Of a stretch of 50,722 nt of DNA, positions 23,873 to 32,821 are shown piece after piece (the stretch's first letter is position 1; each line of letters begins with the position of its first letter). The stretch comes from Bacteroidia bacterium. Lineage in GTDB: Bacteria; Bacteroidota; Bacteroidia; Cytophagales; Cyclobacteriaceae. The stretch spans positions 1 to 50,722 of the forward strand of contig JAUIAO010000044.1 of NCBI GenBank assembly GCA_030425425.1, given 5' to 3'. The translations under genes and the position numbers were made by a program. Under the pieces are notes generated by a model that was given only the letters and a program-made list of their open reading frames with translations, was not told the origin of the DNA and did not search any database.

Positions 23873-25758
23873 ATCCATCAAGGTTCTTTATTACATTTTT
23901 CATTTTAATTATTGTTATTCCGAATTTACTTGCTCAAAACGTCAGTAATAGAGCGATTCGGTTGGTAGAAAAATCTAAACAAGCGAGGAAGGATCGTGAT
24001 TTTGCGAGAGCAATCGAGTTTTTAGAAAAAGCAATAGAAATAGATCAGAGTTATGGTGAGCCGTATCTTGCTCTGGCTGGAATCTATCAGTTATACCAAC
24101 AGCAAGAAAAAGTACTCCTCTATTATAGTAAGTATAGTGAGGTCACTCCGGCAGAAAAGATCAATCCTAAACTGTGGGAAAGAATTGCTGAACTAAATTT
24201 TCAATTCGGGCAATACGAGGAGGCCCTCCAGGCTATTAACCATGTACAATCTCCCGACTCTGTTTTGAAATCATCCATAGATTTCTCGATTTCTGAAACA
24301 GAGAATGAAGAGTTGATTTTTTTAGACAATCTCCCAGAAGCGATAAATGCTTATCAACTACAATATTTCCCTGTAATAACGGTGGATGAAAACACCATTA
24401 TCTATACGAAGCGTAATTCTAATTCGCCATCATCAGATGAAGACATTGTTATCAGTAAGAAGCTAAATGGAGAGTGGATACCCTCACAGTCCATTTCACC
24501 TTTGATCAATTCTGAAAACAACGAAGGTGCTTGTTCCATTTCTGCAGATGGTCGAATGCTCGTTTTTACTTCGTGCGAAGGAAGACCATCTTTTGGAAAC
24601 TGTGATCTGTATGTTTCATATAAGATAGGTCATAATTGGTCCAAGCCTGAAAATATGGGCAAGGAAATCAATTCAAGTTATTGGGACTCTCAGCCGGCTT
24701 TGAGTGCTGATGGAAGAATTATATATTTTTCGTCTAACAGATCTGGAGGATATGGCAAAAGAGATATCTGGATGAGTCGGTTTATTGGTGAAACATGGAC
24801 TGAGCCAGAAAATCTTGGTTCTAAAATCAATACCCCCAGTGATGAAATTACACCTTATATACATGTGAATAGTAAGACTTTATTTTTTGCATCTGATGGA
24901 CATGTTGGACTAGGTGGCTTTGATCTATACTTATCCGAGCGTATTGATTCAGTGTGGGCACTACCCACTAACCTTGGATATCCTATAAATACCAACAATG
25001 ATGAAATTTCTGTCATTATTAACTCTAAGGGCACTCATGGTTACTATGCATTAGAAACCTCTAATAATGGAGTAGTATCTAAAAGTGAAATAGTAAAGTT
25101 TCGGTTTCCAGGAGATAGTTTGATGTCACACCATTCTGGCTATGTCACGGGTAGAGTTATTGATCAGAATACAGGGGAGTATCTGAAAGCAGATATTGAA
25201 ATGGTCAATCTGACTGATTCATCGGACGTATATAAGGTGCAATCTGATTCTGTTTCTGGAGGTTATTTCTTAGTGCTGACTGTGGATAATGAATATGGTG
25301 TCTTTGTTGAAAAGTCAGGTTACTTATTTGAAGACTTTACATTTATGGTGAAGGAGTCATCTATTTTGTCTCCGGATACCGTAGATATTCTGTTAACAGA
25401 GATCAAACCGGGAGCCAGACTAATTTTGGAAAACATATATTTTGATTTTGATGACTATCATCTTCACTCAAAATCCATTTCAGAATTGAAACAGATTGTA
25501 TCATATCTAAAATCTAATCCCAATCTGGTATTTGTTATAGAAGGTCATACTGATGGTGTTGGAAGTGAAGAATATAATTTGGTTTTGAGCGAAAATAGGG
25601 CGAAGGCTGTTTATGATTACCTGACTCGTCAAGGAGTCTCAAAATCCCGAATGAAGTATGTTGGATTTGGCAGCTCACAACCTCTCATCAATAGTGAATC
25701 TGCCAAGGATCAGGAAAAGAACCGCAGAATCCAGTTTAAAGTGCTTTCAAACGATTGA
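23869..25758 (+). CDS. PorE-like TPR / PD40 propeller / OmpA-domain protein
   Basis: A 629-residue envelope protein with a signal peptide (residues 1-22, ending LLAQ). In order: TPR repeats at about 25-130, a beta-propeller with PD40-type blades at about 165-400 (SADGRMLVFTS, SADGRIIYFSSNR, YIHVNSKTLFFAS), a carboxypeptidase-regulatory-like domain at about 423-510, and an OmpA C-terminal peptidoglycan-binding domain at about 520-629 (YFDFDDYHL, VIEGHTDGVGSEEYN, LSENRAKAVYDYL). This order equals that of the T9SS accessory protein PorE, although no lipoprotein Cys is present, and Bacteroidota have many paralogues. ATGA overlap with queE. Confidence 0.88.
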   Translation: MNPSRFFITFFILIIVIPNLLAQNVSNRAIRLVEKSKQARKDRDFARAIEFLEKAIEIDQSYGEPYLALAGIYQLYQQQEKVLLYYSKYSEVTPAEKINPKLWERIAELNFQFGQYEEALQAINHVQSPDSVLKSSIDFSISETENEELIFLDNLPEAINAYQLQYFPVITVDENTIIYTKRNSNSPSSDEDIVISKKLNGEWIPSQSISPLINSENNEGACSISADGRMLVFTSCEGRPSFGNCDLYVSYKIGHNWSKPENMGKEINSSYWDSQPALSADGRIIYFSSNRSGGYGKRDIWMSRFIGETWTEPENLGSKINTPSDEITPYIHVNSKTLFFASDGHVGLGGFDLYLSERIDSVWALPTNLGYPINTNNDEISVIINSKGTHGYYALETSNNGVVSKSEIVKFRFPGDSLMSHHSGYVTGRVIDQNTGEYLKADIEMVNLTDSSDVYKVQSDSVSGGYFLVLTVDNEYGVFVEKSGYLFEDFTFMVKESSILSPDTVDILLTEIKPGARLILENIYFDFDDYHLHSKSISELKQIVSYLKSNPNLVFVIEGHTDGVGSEEYNLVLSENRAKAVYDYLTRQGVSKSRMKYVGFGSSQPLINSESAKDQEKNRRIQFKVLSND

Positions 25759-26023
25759 TTTTTCCAGGGTTGCATTTTTTAACATTTTTTTTCAAATTTT
25801 TTGTCAGAATATAAATTATGAAAAAAATCCAATTGTAGATGATTATTCCGCTGCCCTCCTTCAAATAGCAATTTTATAAAGTTTTATAGCGTGAAAAACA
25901 CATTTCACAATAAAATGACAGGAATTGAATGAACAACTTAAATAAATCGGTTTTTGCTCATATCAATCAAATTGTTATAAATTTAGTATTTGAAACATAA
26001 TGTACAATTTAAAACAGTATAAT

Positions 26024-29000
26024 ATGAAGAGGATTCTACTACTCAGTTTCATGTTTACTTTCGTCTTGGCATACGGTGCCTGGGCGCAAAGGTCCGTATC
26101 CGGAACTGTTACCTCAGATGATGATGGTAGCACTGTTCCTGGAGTAAACGTTGTTCTGAAAGGAACGACAACTGGTACTACCACTGATTTGGATGGTAAC
26201 TACCGACTAAGTGTTCCAGAAGAGGGAGGAACATTAGTGTTCTCATTTATTGGTCTTACTGCTCAGGAAGTTGAGATAGGTGCAAGATCAGTTATCGATG
26301 TGGCAATGGCATCTGACGTTCAGCAATTGACAGAAGTAGTTGTTACAGCTGTGGGTATCGAGCGAGACAAAAAAGCTTTGGGTTACTCTATTCAGTCTGT
26401 TGATGACGAAGAAATTGTTCAGTCTAGAGAAACTAACATCGTAAATGCTTTGAATGGTAAGGTTGCTGGTGTACAGATTACTTCAAACTCAGGTGCGGCA
26501 GGTGCTTCTGCTTACATCAAGATTAGAGGTAATGCATCTTTAACAGGAAACAACCAGCCACTATTCGTGGTAGATGGTATTCCGATTAACAACCAATCTT
26601 TCCAAACAGAAGGTGGAACTGCTGGTGTTGCTCAATCTAACAGAGCAATGGATATCAACCCTCAGGATGTTGCTTCGGTAACAGTATTGAAGGGACCTGC
26701 TGCGACTGCATTGTACGGTATTCGTGCATCTAACGGAGCTATTGTAATTACTACTAAAAGAGGAAAAATTGGAGAGAACAAAACAACAGTCTCTTTCAAT
26801 TCTACTTACACAGTAGACGAAGTAAACAAAATGATTCCACTTCAGGATAGATATTCTCAGGGATCAGGAGGAGTTTACAGAGGAGCACCAAACTCAACAG
26901 ACAGACACTCATGGGGTGCGGATATTGCTGACCTTGTATATGACAGTGAGACAAATCCAGACTTCATGTGGGATCCAAGAGGAGAGATCGTGCCAAGAGT
27001 TGATGGTGATACAAGACCAGGAGTTCAGGCTTTTGACAATGTGGATGAATTTTTCCAACAAGGTAAAACCTTCACTAATAACGTGAGTGTTACGAGCAGT
27101 GGTAAGTCAGGTTCAATGTACCTATCAGTAGGTAGAACAGATCAAGAATCTATTATTCCAGAAACATGGTATGACAGAACTTCAATGAAATTCACAGGTT
27201 CTTTGAAATTATCAAAAACCCTTGAAGCTTCAGGTTCAGTAACTTATGTTAAAACAGATAGAAGAGCGGCTCAGCAGGGTTCTAACATCTCAGGTGTAAT
27301 GCTTGGATTGATGAGAACTCCAATTACTTTCAGAAATGCTGATGGATATGAGTTCCCTGATGGTACTCAGAGAAGTTACCGTGGTTTGACTTCAAGTTCA
27401 GCCGGTTATCCTGCTGCTATTTATGACAACCCACTATGGGCAGTTAATAAAAACCCATATACTGAGCAGGTAGATAGATACTTAACTTGGTTGCAGTTAA
27501 ATTACAAACCAACAGATTGGATCAAGATCACTTATCGTGTAGGTAATGACTCTTATACTGATTCTAGAGTTCAGGTATTCGAAAAAGGATCAGGTGAAAA
27601 CCAAGATGGTAGAATAATCAACGATGACTATTTCGTTAGAGAATTAAACCAGGATATTCAAGCTTCAGCTTTCCGTTCATTCGGTGATTTCGATTTCGAA
27701 GTTTTACTTGGACACAACATGTATGACTATGACTACAGAAACCTGTATGTGATAGGTGACCAATTAGGAAGTATTGGATTTACAGATCTATCTAATGCTG
27801 CAAACTTCCCTTTCAGAGACGATATCAGAGGCAGAAAGAAACTTAATGCATTATATGGTGATGTGAGATTGAGCTGGAATGATGCTTTGTTCTTCAACTT
27901 AACAGGAAGAAACGAATGGTCATCAACACTTCCAAAAGATAACAACGCTTTCTTCTACCCATCAGTTAGTTTAGGTTTTGTATTCACTGAATTAATTGGT
28001 GAAAGTAACATACTTCCTTATGGTAAAATCAGAGCTTCATACGCTTCTGTGGGTAACGATGCTCCAAGATACAGTACTGTTACATATTATGGTGCGACAA
28101 GTATTTTCTCTCCATCATCATCTGATGGTATCGCTTTCCCTTTTAACGGCGTTTCTGGTTTTGGTCAGAGTGCTACTCTTGGAAACGGAACTTTGGTACC
28201 AGAGAAAAACAATACGCTTGAATTAGGTGCTGAATTCAGATTGCTTAAAAACAAACTTAGCGTTGACTTCACATACTACTCTCAAGTAAGTGAGGATCAG
28301 ATTATCCCAGGTGTACCTGTTGCTCCTTCTTCAGGATTTACTGGTGTGACTTTGAACGCTGGTGAGATCAAGAATGAAGGTATCGAATTGATGATCACAG
28401 CTACTCCGGTATCTGTTGGTGATTTCAATTGGGATATCACTGCTAACTTCACTCGCAACAGAAACGAAGTTGTAAGATTGGCAGATGGTGTATCTGAAAT
28501 CGGATTGGCAGGTTTCACAGGTATTACATCTAACATTGTTGCAGGATACCCTTATGGTACATTCTTCGGTTCTGATTGGTTAAGAGACGAAAGCGGTAGC
28601 ATTATAGTTGAAGATGATCCTTCTTCTCCATCTTACGGTTACCCAATCGTTGATCCGGAAGAAAAAGTAATAGGTGATCCAAACCCAGATTATTTGATAG
28701 GTTTGAGAAATACATTTACTTGGAAAGGATTGAAGATTACAGGTCTATTGGATATAAGACAAGGTGGTGACATGTGGAACGGTACAAGAGGTGCCCTAAT
28801 CACTATGGGTACTGATGCAGCTACTATGGTAAGAGGTACTACCACTGTATTCGACGGAGTTAAAAAATCTTCAGGTGACGCCAACGATATCGCAGTACCA
28901 TTGGATGAAACATGGTTCAAAGGAAATGGTGGTGGATTTGGTAACCAAGCGGCACAGTTCGTAGAATCTACTAGCTGGGTACGTTTGAGAGATGTTACAG

Positions 29001-29212
29001 TTAGCTACACATTGCCAGAATCTATTTTGAGCAACACTCCAATTGGAAGTGTAGTTGTAGGTGTAACTGGACGTAACCTTTGGTTGAGCACTGAGTATTC
29101 TGGAATTGATCCAGAAACAAACCTAACTGGTAATACAAATGGATTTGGATTGGAATATTTCAATATGCCAAATACTAAAAGTGTAGGAGTAAACCTAAAT
29201 GTTACATTCTAA
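26024..29212 (+). CDS. SusC/RagA-family TonB-dependent outer membrane transporter
   Basis: A 1062-residue TonB-dependent transporter. After a signal peptide ending AWAQ comes a carboxypeptidase-D-regulatory-like domain (about 20-105, VSGTVTSDDDGSTVPGVNVV), then the plug (about 110-225, with the SusC-type TEVVVTAVGIERDKKALGY and IRGNASLTGNNQPLFVVDGIPI) and the barrel to a C-terminal Phe. I use ATG 26024 because the eight upstream codons precede the signal peptide. Coding uses AGA for nearly all Arg and C-ending codons for Asn, Asp and Phe, unlike most neighbours, suggesting high expression. Substrate is unknown; no glycan-degrading enzymes are adjacent. Confidence 0.95.
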   Translation: MKRILLLSFMFTFVLAYGAWAQRSVSGTVTSDDDGSTVPGVNVVLKGTTTGTTTDLDGNYRLSVPEEGGTLVFSFIGLTAQEVEIGARSVIDVAMASDVQQLTEVVVTAVGIERDKKALGYSIQSVDDEEIVQSRETNIVNALNGKVAGVQITSNSGAAGASAYIKIRGNASLTGNNQPLFVVDGIPINNQSFQTEGGTAGVAQSNRAMDINPQDVASVTVLKGPAATALYGIRASNGAIVITTKRGKIGENKTTVSFNSTYTVDEVNKMIPLQDRYSQGSGGVYRGAPNSTDRHSWGADIADLVYDSETNPDFMWDPRGEIVPRVDGDTRPGVQAFDNVDEFFQQGKTFTNNVSVTSSGKSGSMYLSVGRTDQESIIPETWYDRTSMKFTGSLKLSKTLEASGSVTYVKTDRRAAQQGSNISGVMLGLMRTPITFRNADGYEFPDGTQRSYRGLTSSSAGYPAAIYDNPLWAVNKNPYTEQVDRYLTWLQLNYKPTDWIKITYRVGNDSYTDSRVQVFEKGSGENQDGRIINDDYFVRELNQDIQASAFRSFGDFDFEVLLGHNMYDYDYRNLYVIGDQLGSIGFTDLSNAANFPFRDDIRGRKKLNALYGDVRLSWNDALFFNLTGRNEWSSTLPKDNNAFFYPSVSLGFVFTELIGESNILPYGKIRASYASVGNDAPRYSTVTYYGATSIFSPSSSDGIAFPFNGVSGFGQSATLGNGTLVPEKNNTLELGAEFRLLKNKLSVDFTYYSQVSEDQIIPGVPVAPSSGFTGVTLNAGEIKNEGIELMITATPVSVGDFNWDITANFTRNRNEVVRLADGVSEIGLAGFTGITSNIVAGYPYGTFFGSDWLRDESGSIIVEDDPSSPSYGYPIVDPEEKVIGDPNPDYLIGLRNTFTWKGLKITGLLDIRQGGDMWNGTRGALITMGTDAATMVRGTTTVFDGVKKSSGDANDIAVPLDETWFKGNGGGFGNQAAQFVESTSWVRLRDVTVSYTLPESILSNTPIGSVVVGVTGRNLWLSTEYSGIDPETNLTGNTNGFGLEYFNMPNTKSVGVNLNVTF

Positions 29213-29231
29213 CAAAAAAAGCACTGATATT

Positions 29232-30617
29232 ATGAAAAAATATATTTCAATAGTACTAATTGCATTGATTGTAGCGGCTTGTGATTTTGGAGATACTAAC
29301 GTAAGTCCAAACGCTCAGACATCTACAACTAAAGATGCATTATTAGCACAGTCTCTTGCAGCCTTGGGCTGGAATACAGGAGATGATGCGGGTAGAATTG
29401 CCAATATCTTCACTCAGCATTTTGCTGGGGGTGCAAACCAGTCGTTGATTATCAGTAGATATGGTTTGGTAGAGACAGATATCAATACTTCTTGGGCTAA
29501 TTTCTACGAAGAGGTAATGAACGAAACCAAAAACCTTAAGGTTTTGGCACAAGCAGATGGTAGCGATCATTATGTAGGTATGGCTAACGTAATTACGGCG
29601 ATGGCTTTAGGTACTGCTACTGACTTGTGGGGTGATATTCCTTACAGTGAAGCACTTAAAGGATCAGGTAATTTGAAGCCGGCTTATGATTCTCAGGAAG
29701 CTATTTATGATACTATTCAGGCATTGCTGGATAGAGCAATAGTTCAGCTAGGATCTACTGAAAGCGCTGCGACTCCATCAGCAGCAGATTTCATCTATGG
29801 TGGTGATACTGATCTATGGATCAAGGCAGCAAGAGTATTGAAGGCTCGTTACTACAATAACTTGAGTGAGATTGATGCATCTGGATCAGCACAAGATGCT
29901 TTGGATGCGCTGAACGCAGGAATCTTTGCTGATGAGTCTGAGAACTTTGAGTTCCCATTCACAACAGTTGCTACAGAGCAAAATCCAATCCATCAGTTCT
30001 TCAATGATAGAGCGGGTGATATTGTAATGGGAGAGTTCTTTGTAGACTTAATGTCTGGAAAAAGTGATCCTAGATTAGCACTGTTTGTTGCACAGGATGG
30101 AGCTGGAGGATATTCAGGTAGCCCGGCTGGATCAGGTGAAGCTGAGGTATCTAGTATTGGACCTGCACTAGGAAGTGGAGACTCACCAATGCCTTTGGTA
30201 ACATTTGCAGAAGCAAAATTCATTGAAGCTGAGGCTCAATTGAGATTAGGTGACAATGCAGCAGCACTCACAGCTTACCAAGATGGTATTCGATCTTCAA
30301 TGACCAAGCATGGTGTGGCTTCTGTTGATGTAGATGCTTACATAACAGCAAATGCATCTGCTTTTGGAGCTAACCCACTTTCTGACGTGATGGAAGAGAA
30401 GTATGTAGCGATGTTCACTCATCCGCAGCCTTACACGGACTTCAGAAGAACAGGATTTCCTGCTCTGAGCCCAGCAGCAAACAATACAAATAATAATAGA
30501 ATCCCTTCTAAGTTCCCTTATCCTCAGGATGAGCGTAACTACAACGAAGTGAACGTTGATGCTGTTTCTAATGGTGATCCAACTGATATCAATATTGCAG
30601 TTTATTGGGACAAATAA
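29232..30617 (+). CDS. SusD/RagB-like surface lipoprotein
   Basis: A 461-residue lipoprotein, partner lid of the upstream SusC-type transporter. The lipobox LIVAAC gives a lipidated Cys17. The sequence shows the SusD helical pattern: ANVITAMALGTATDLWGDIPYSEAL near residues 115-140, VLKARYYNNLSE, a FAEAKFIEAEAQLRLGD segment and the C-terminal YTDFRRTGFP. It fits the SusD_2-like subgroup. Start is ATG 29232 (MKKYIS); the gene begins 20 bp after the SusC stop. Confidence 0.93.
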   Translation: MKKYISIVLIALIVAACDFGDTNVSPNAQTSTTKDALLAQSLAALGWNTGDDAGRIANIFTQHFAGGANQSLIISRYGLVETDINTSWANFYEEVMNETKNLKVLAQADGSDHYVGMANVITAMALGTATDLWGDIPYSEALKGSGNLKPAYDSQEAIYDTIQALLDRAIVQLGSTESAATPSAADFIYGGDTDLWIKAARVLKARYYNNLSEIDASGSAQDALDALNAGIFADESENFEFPFTTVATEQNPIHQFFNDRAGDIVMGEFFVDLMSGKSDPRLALFVAQDGAGGYSGSPAGSGEAEVSSIGPALGSGDSPMPLVTFAEAKFIEAEAQLRLGDNAAALTAYQDGIRSSMTKHGVASVDVDAYITANASAFGANPLSDVMEEKYVAMFTHPQPYTDFRRTGFPALSPAANNTNNNRIPSKFPYPQDERNYNEVNVDAVSNGDPTDINIAVYWDK

Positions 30618-30629
30618 TTAGATAATACA

Positions 30630-31418
30630 ATGAGAAAATTACTATATATAACTTTAGCGGTTCTCATAGCTTTTGCTTGTGAAGAACCAGGAGACGCAGA
30701 TATTTTGAATGCGCACAGTGTTGTGCCAGTTGAAGGTACTGTAGAGTTGAACGTACCCACTACGAGTGCATTATGGATTGATATCAACGCTGAGTCAGCA
30801 ACTCTTGATGTGACAGGAGAAGGATTAGACCAAATTGATGCAATCTCTGTTGACGTTAGATTAGTTGGTACTGATGGTATCTCAGGCGAGGCTGCTGTTC
30901 TCGAAGAGATTACTGATGTAGCATCTCTGAGTGATACGATTTCTCTTACTTACACAGGAACAGAAATATTATCAGCTTTAGGCTTATCTGCAGATGCAGT
31001 GGCTGCTGGTAGTAAATTTGTACTGTCTTTTACAAAAACAATTGACGGTGTAAAGTATTCAGATAGAGGGTCTTATACTATCCTTGTTAGTTGTCCAACT
31101 AATATTGCGTTAGGGGATTACCAATTGAAGGGTGGTACTGACATTGTTACTTTAACATATGATGGAGCAGGTATCTATACCTTGAGTAATTTGAATTTCA
31201 ATTACTATAGTCCTTCTTATGGAGACATCAATGCTAAGTTCTTGGATGTATGTAACGACCTTACTCTTCAAGGATTTAGTGGAAACACACCATACGGTAT
31301 TGCTTGGGTAGGTGAAGGTTCTTATAACCCTGACACAGGAGAGATATCTTTCAACTATGCTGACGCTACTTACAACCCATCTTATTTTGCAGCTGCAACA
31401 TTTGTACCTGTACCTTAA
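30630..31418 (+). CDS. Surface lipoprotein of the SusCD operon, function unknown
   Basis: A 262-residue lipoprotein with lipobox LIAFAC (Cys17), 12 bp after the SusD stop and before a strong terminator. The mature protein is rich in beta strands, Thr, Ser, Gly and Tyr, with two apparent halves: an Ig-like part to about residue 150 and a C-terminal part with GDYQLKGGTDIVTL and many Tyr/Asn residues. It may be the accessory substrate-binding lipoprotein of the system, in the position of SusE/SusF, but has no recognisable similarity to those. Confidence 0.8.
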   Translation: MRKLLYITLAVLIAFACEEPGDADILNAHSVVPVEGTVELNVPTTSALWIDINAESATLDVTGEGLDQIDAISVDVRLVGTDGISGEAAVLEEITDVASLSDTISLTYTGTEILSALGLSADAVAAGSKFVLSFTKTIDGVKYSDRGSYTILVSCPTNIALGDYQLKGGTDIVTLTYDGAGIYTLSNLNFNYYSPSYGDINAKFLDVCNDLTLQGFSGNTPYGIAWVGEGSYNPDTGEISFNYADATYNPSYFAAATFVPVP

Positions 31419-31453
31419 TTTGGGAGTTACGAAGAATAATTTTATTTAATAGG

Positions 31454-31482
31454 AAAAGCATCACTTTGGTGATGCTTTTTTT
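31454..31482 (+). terminator. Intrinsic terminator of the SusCD operon
   Basis: GCATCAC (31458-31464), loop TTTG, GTGATGC (31469-31475), followed by a run of seven T; outer A/T pairs lengthen the stem. A clear rho-independent terminator. Confidence 0.92.
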
Positions 31483-31550
31483 ATATCCACTCTTACTGAA
31501 AATCCGGTAATCATTAGGAATTCATTCTGTTAAGATTCCAATAACTGCAA

Positions 31551-31703
31551 TTAAAGATTAGAAGGTTTTCTTATTTTCTTGCGTGATTTTTCCCTGAATT
31601 TCTGATCTAAATGTAGTGTTGAGGATGGTCTTAGATAACTGTATTTTTCACCCTCTGTTTTCACTATCTCGTCAATTATTAAAGGGCAATTTGAGAATGT
31701 ATT
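31551..31703 (-). pseudogene. Possible degenerate coding remnant
   Basis: In the 600-bp gap without intact genes (31483-32086), a 50-codon open stretch on the minus strand reads like real protein (for example IIDEIVKTEGEKYSYLRPSS and LDQKFREKSRKKIRK) but lacks a plausible start. Just upstream, another frame gives ELSEILHKLGFI, a stop, then NYYPLKEKKLFYWDRSSK before a further stop. This pattern suggests a decayed gene broken by stops and frameshifts. No family is recognised. The rest of the gap, 31740-32086, shows nothing I can name. Confidence 0.25.
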
Positions 31704-32086
31704 TTACATTCGAGTCATTTACTAGACCTGTCCCAATAGAAAAGTTTCTTCTCTTTTAAAGGATAGTAATTTCAGATGAAGCCTAGCTTGTGGAGTATCT
31801 CTGATAGTTCAATTATTACTCATATATTCATATCTCGACTTGTAGAATTCCTAGTCTGCGTTGTTCTCATATATTAAGGAAGTGTTGTAAATCACCCGAG
31901 ATATTTAAACGTAAACTCTGTGTGGAAAGTAGTTATAATCAAAACTACTCCTACGTTGCAATATGTGTTTAAACTGAACTTATGAGTATCAGATTATAAT
32001 TGATCTAACCAATAGTTGTCAAATACATTCGGTCAAGGCTTTGAGTAGGTAAAATTGGTAAAATTACGTTCTAGTTATCATGGCTC

Positions 32087-32821
32087 TTATAAACTTAAAT
32101 CCAGATTTATATAAAAAGGACCTGAATTGAGTGGATAATTCAAAGCACTTGTTAAGTAGTTCTTAATGGCTATTTTACTCTCTTCGGAAACTTTCTGGTC
32201 AATTTGAATTGACTCGACTTTTCCCATGGAATTCACATTAACACCTATCTTTAGGGAGAGTTTATTAATTACAGGAAAATCCATTAGCAAATCACTATCT
32301 ATACTCGTAATTCGGTGGTCCAATAGCGTAATTTGTTCATTTGCTTTCAATTGGGGATAATCTGATTTCAATTCTGGGAATTTTATCATATCTGCTCTTG
32401 AAATGATGATCATAATACCATCAAGATTTAGAGTTTTAATTTTGTGAACATCTGTGAGACCAGAGATATCGATTTTTTCTAAATTAGGAAACGGGTTCGA
32501 ATTAATGATATCAAGATCAAACCCAGAGTATGAGGCCACTACTTCTAGTACTTCTTCATGCTGAGTCTTTTTCAAACTAGAAAAGTCAGTAATGTATGGA
32601 CTAAGAATGATTCGTTGAGGCTTTGGTTTCAAGAATTTTAAAACGTCAGTTGATTTTATTTTTTTGTAATAATTAAAATCAAATGTCCTTAGTTGATACT
32701 TGTCCAGATTCGATTGATAATGCTCTATTGCTTGCTTTTCAAATTTGCCTTGACTAAAGGCAATCGAATGGATTAAGAATAATGTAAGACTTAATACTAG
32801 TGTGATATTTTTAGAACGCAT
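32087..32821 (-). CDS. Secreted protein with TonB-C-like tail, unknown function
   Basis: A 244-residue protein with a signal peptide (residues 1-24, ending AFSQ). The middle contains leucine- and isoleucine-rich strands (LEKIDISGLTDVHKIKTLNLDGI) that resemble irregular leucine-rich repeats. The end, INKLSLKIGVNVNSMGKVESIQI followed by a helix and INLDLSL, resembles the TonB C-terminal fold. Overlaps the upstream barrel gene by 11 bp, so both are one operon. Not recognised. Confidence 0.72.
   Translation of the reverse strand: MRSKNITLVLSLTLFLIHSIAFSQGKFEKQAIEHYQSNLDKYQLRTFDFNYYKKIKSTDVLKFLKPKPQRIILSPYITDFSSLKKTQHEEVLEVVASYSGFDLDIINSNPFPNLEKIDISGLTDVHKIKTLNLDGIMIIISRADMIKFPELKSDYPQLKANEQITLLDHRITSIDSDLLMDFPVINKLSLKIGVNVNSMGKVESIQIDQKVSEESKIAIKNYLTSALNYPLNSGPFYINLDLSL

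Noticed and set aside
31740-32086. Hidden gene in the rest of the 31.5-32.1 kb gap
   Set aside because: All six frames are interrupted by stops and no RNA fold stands out.
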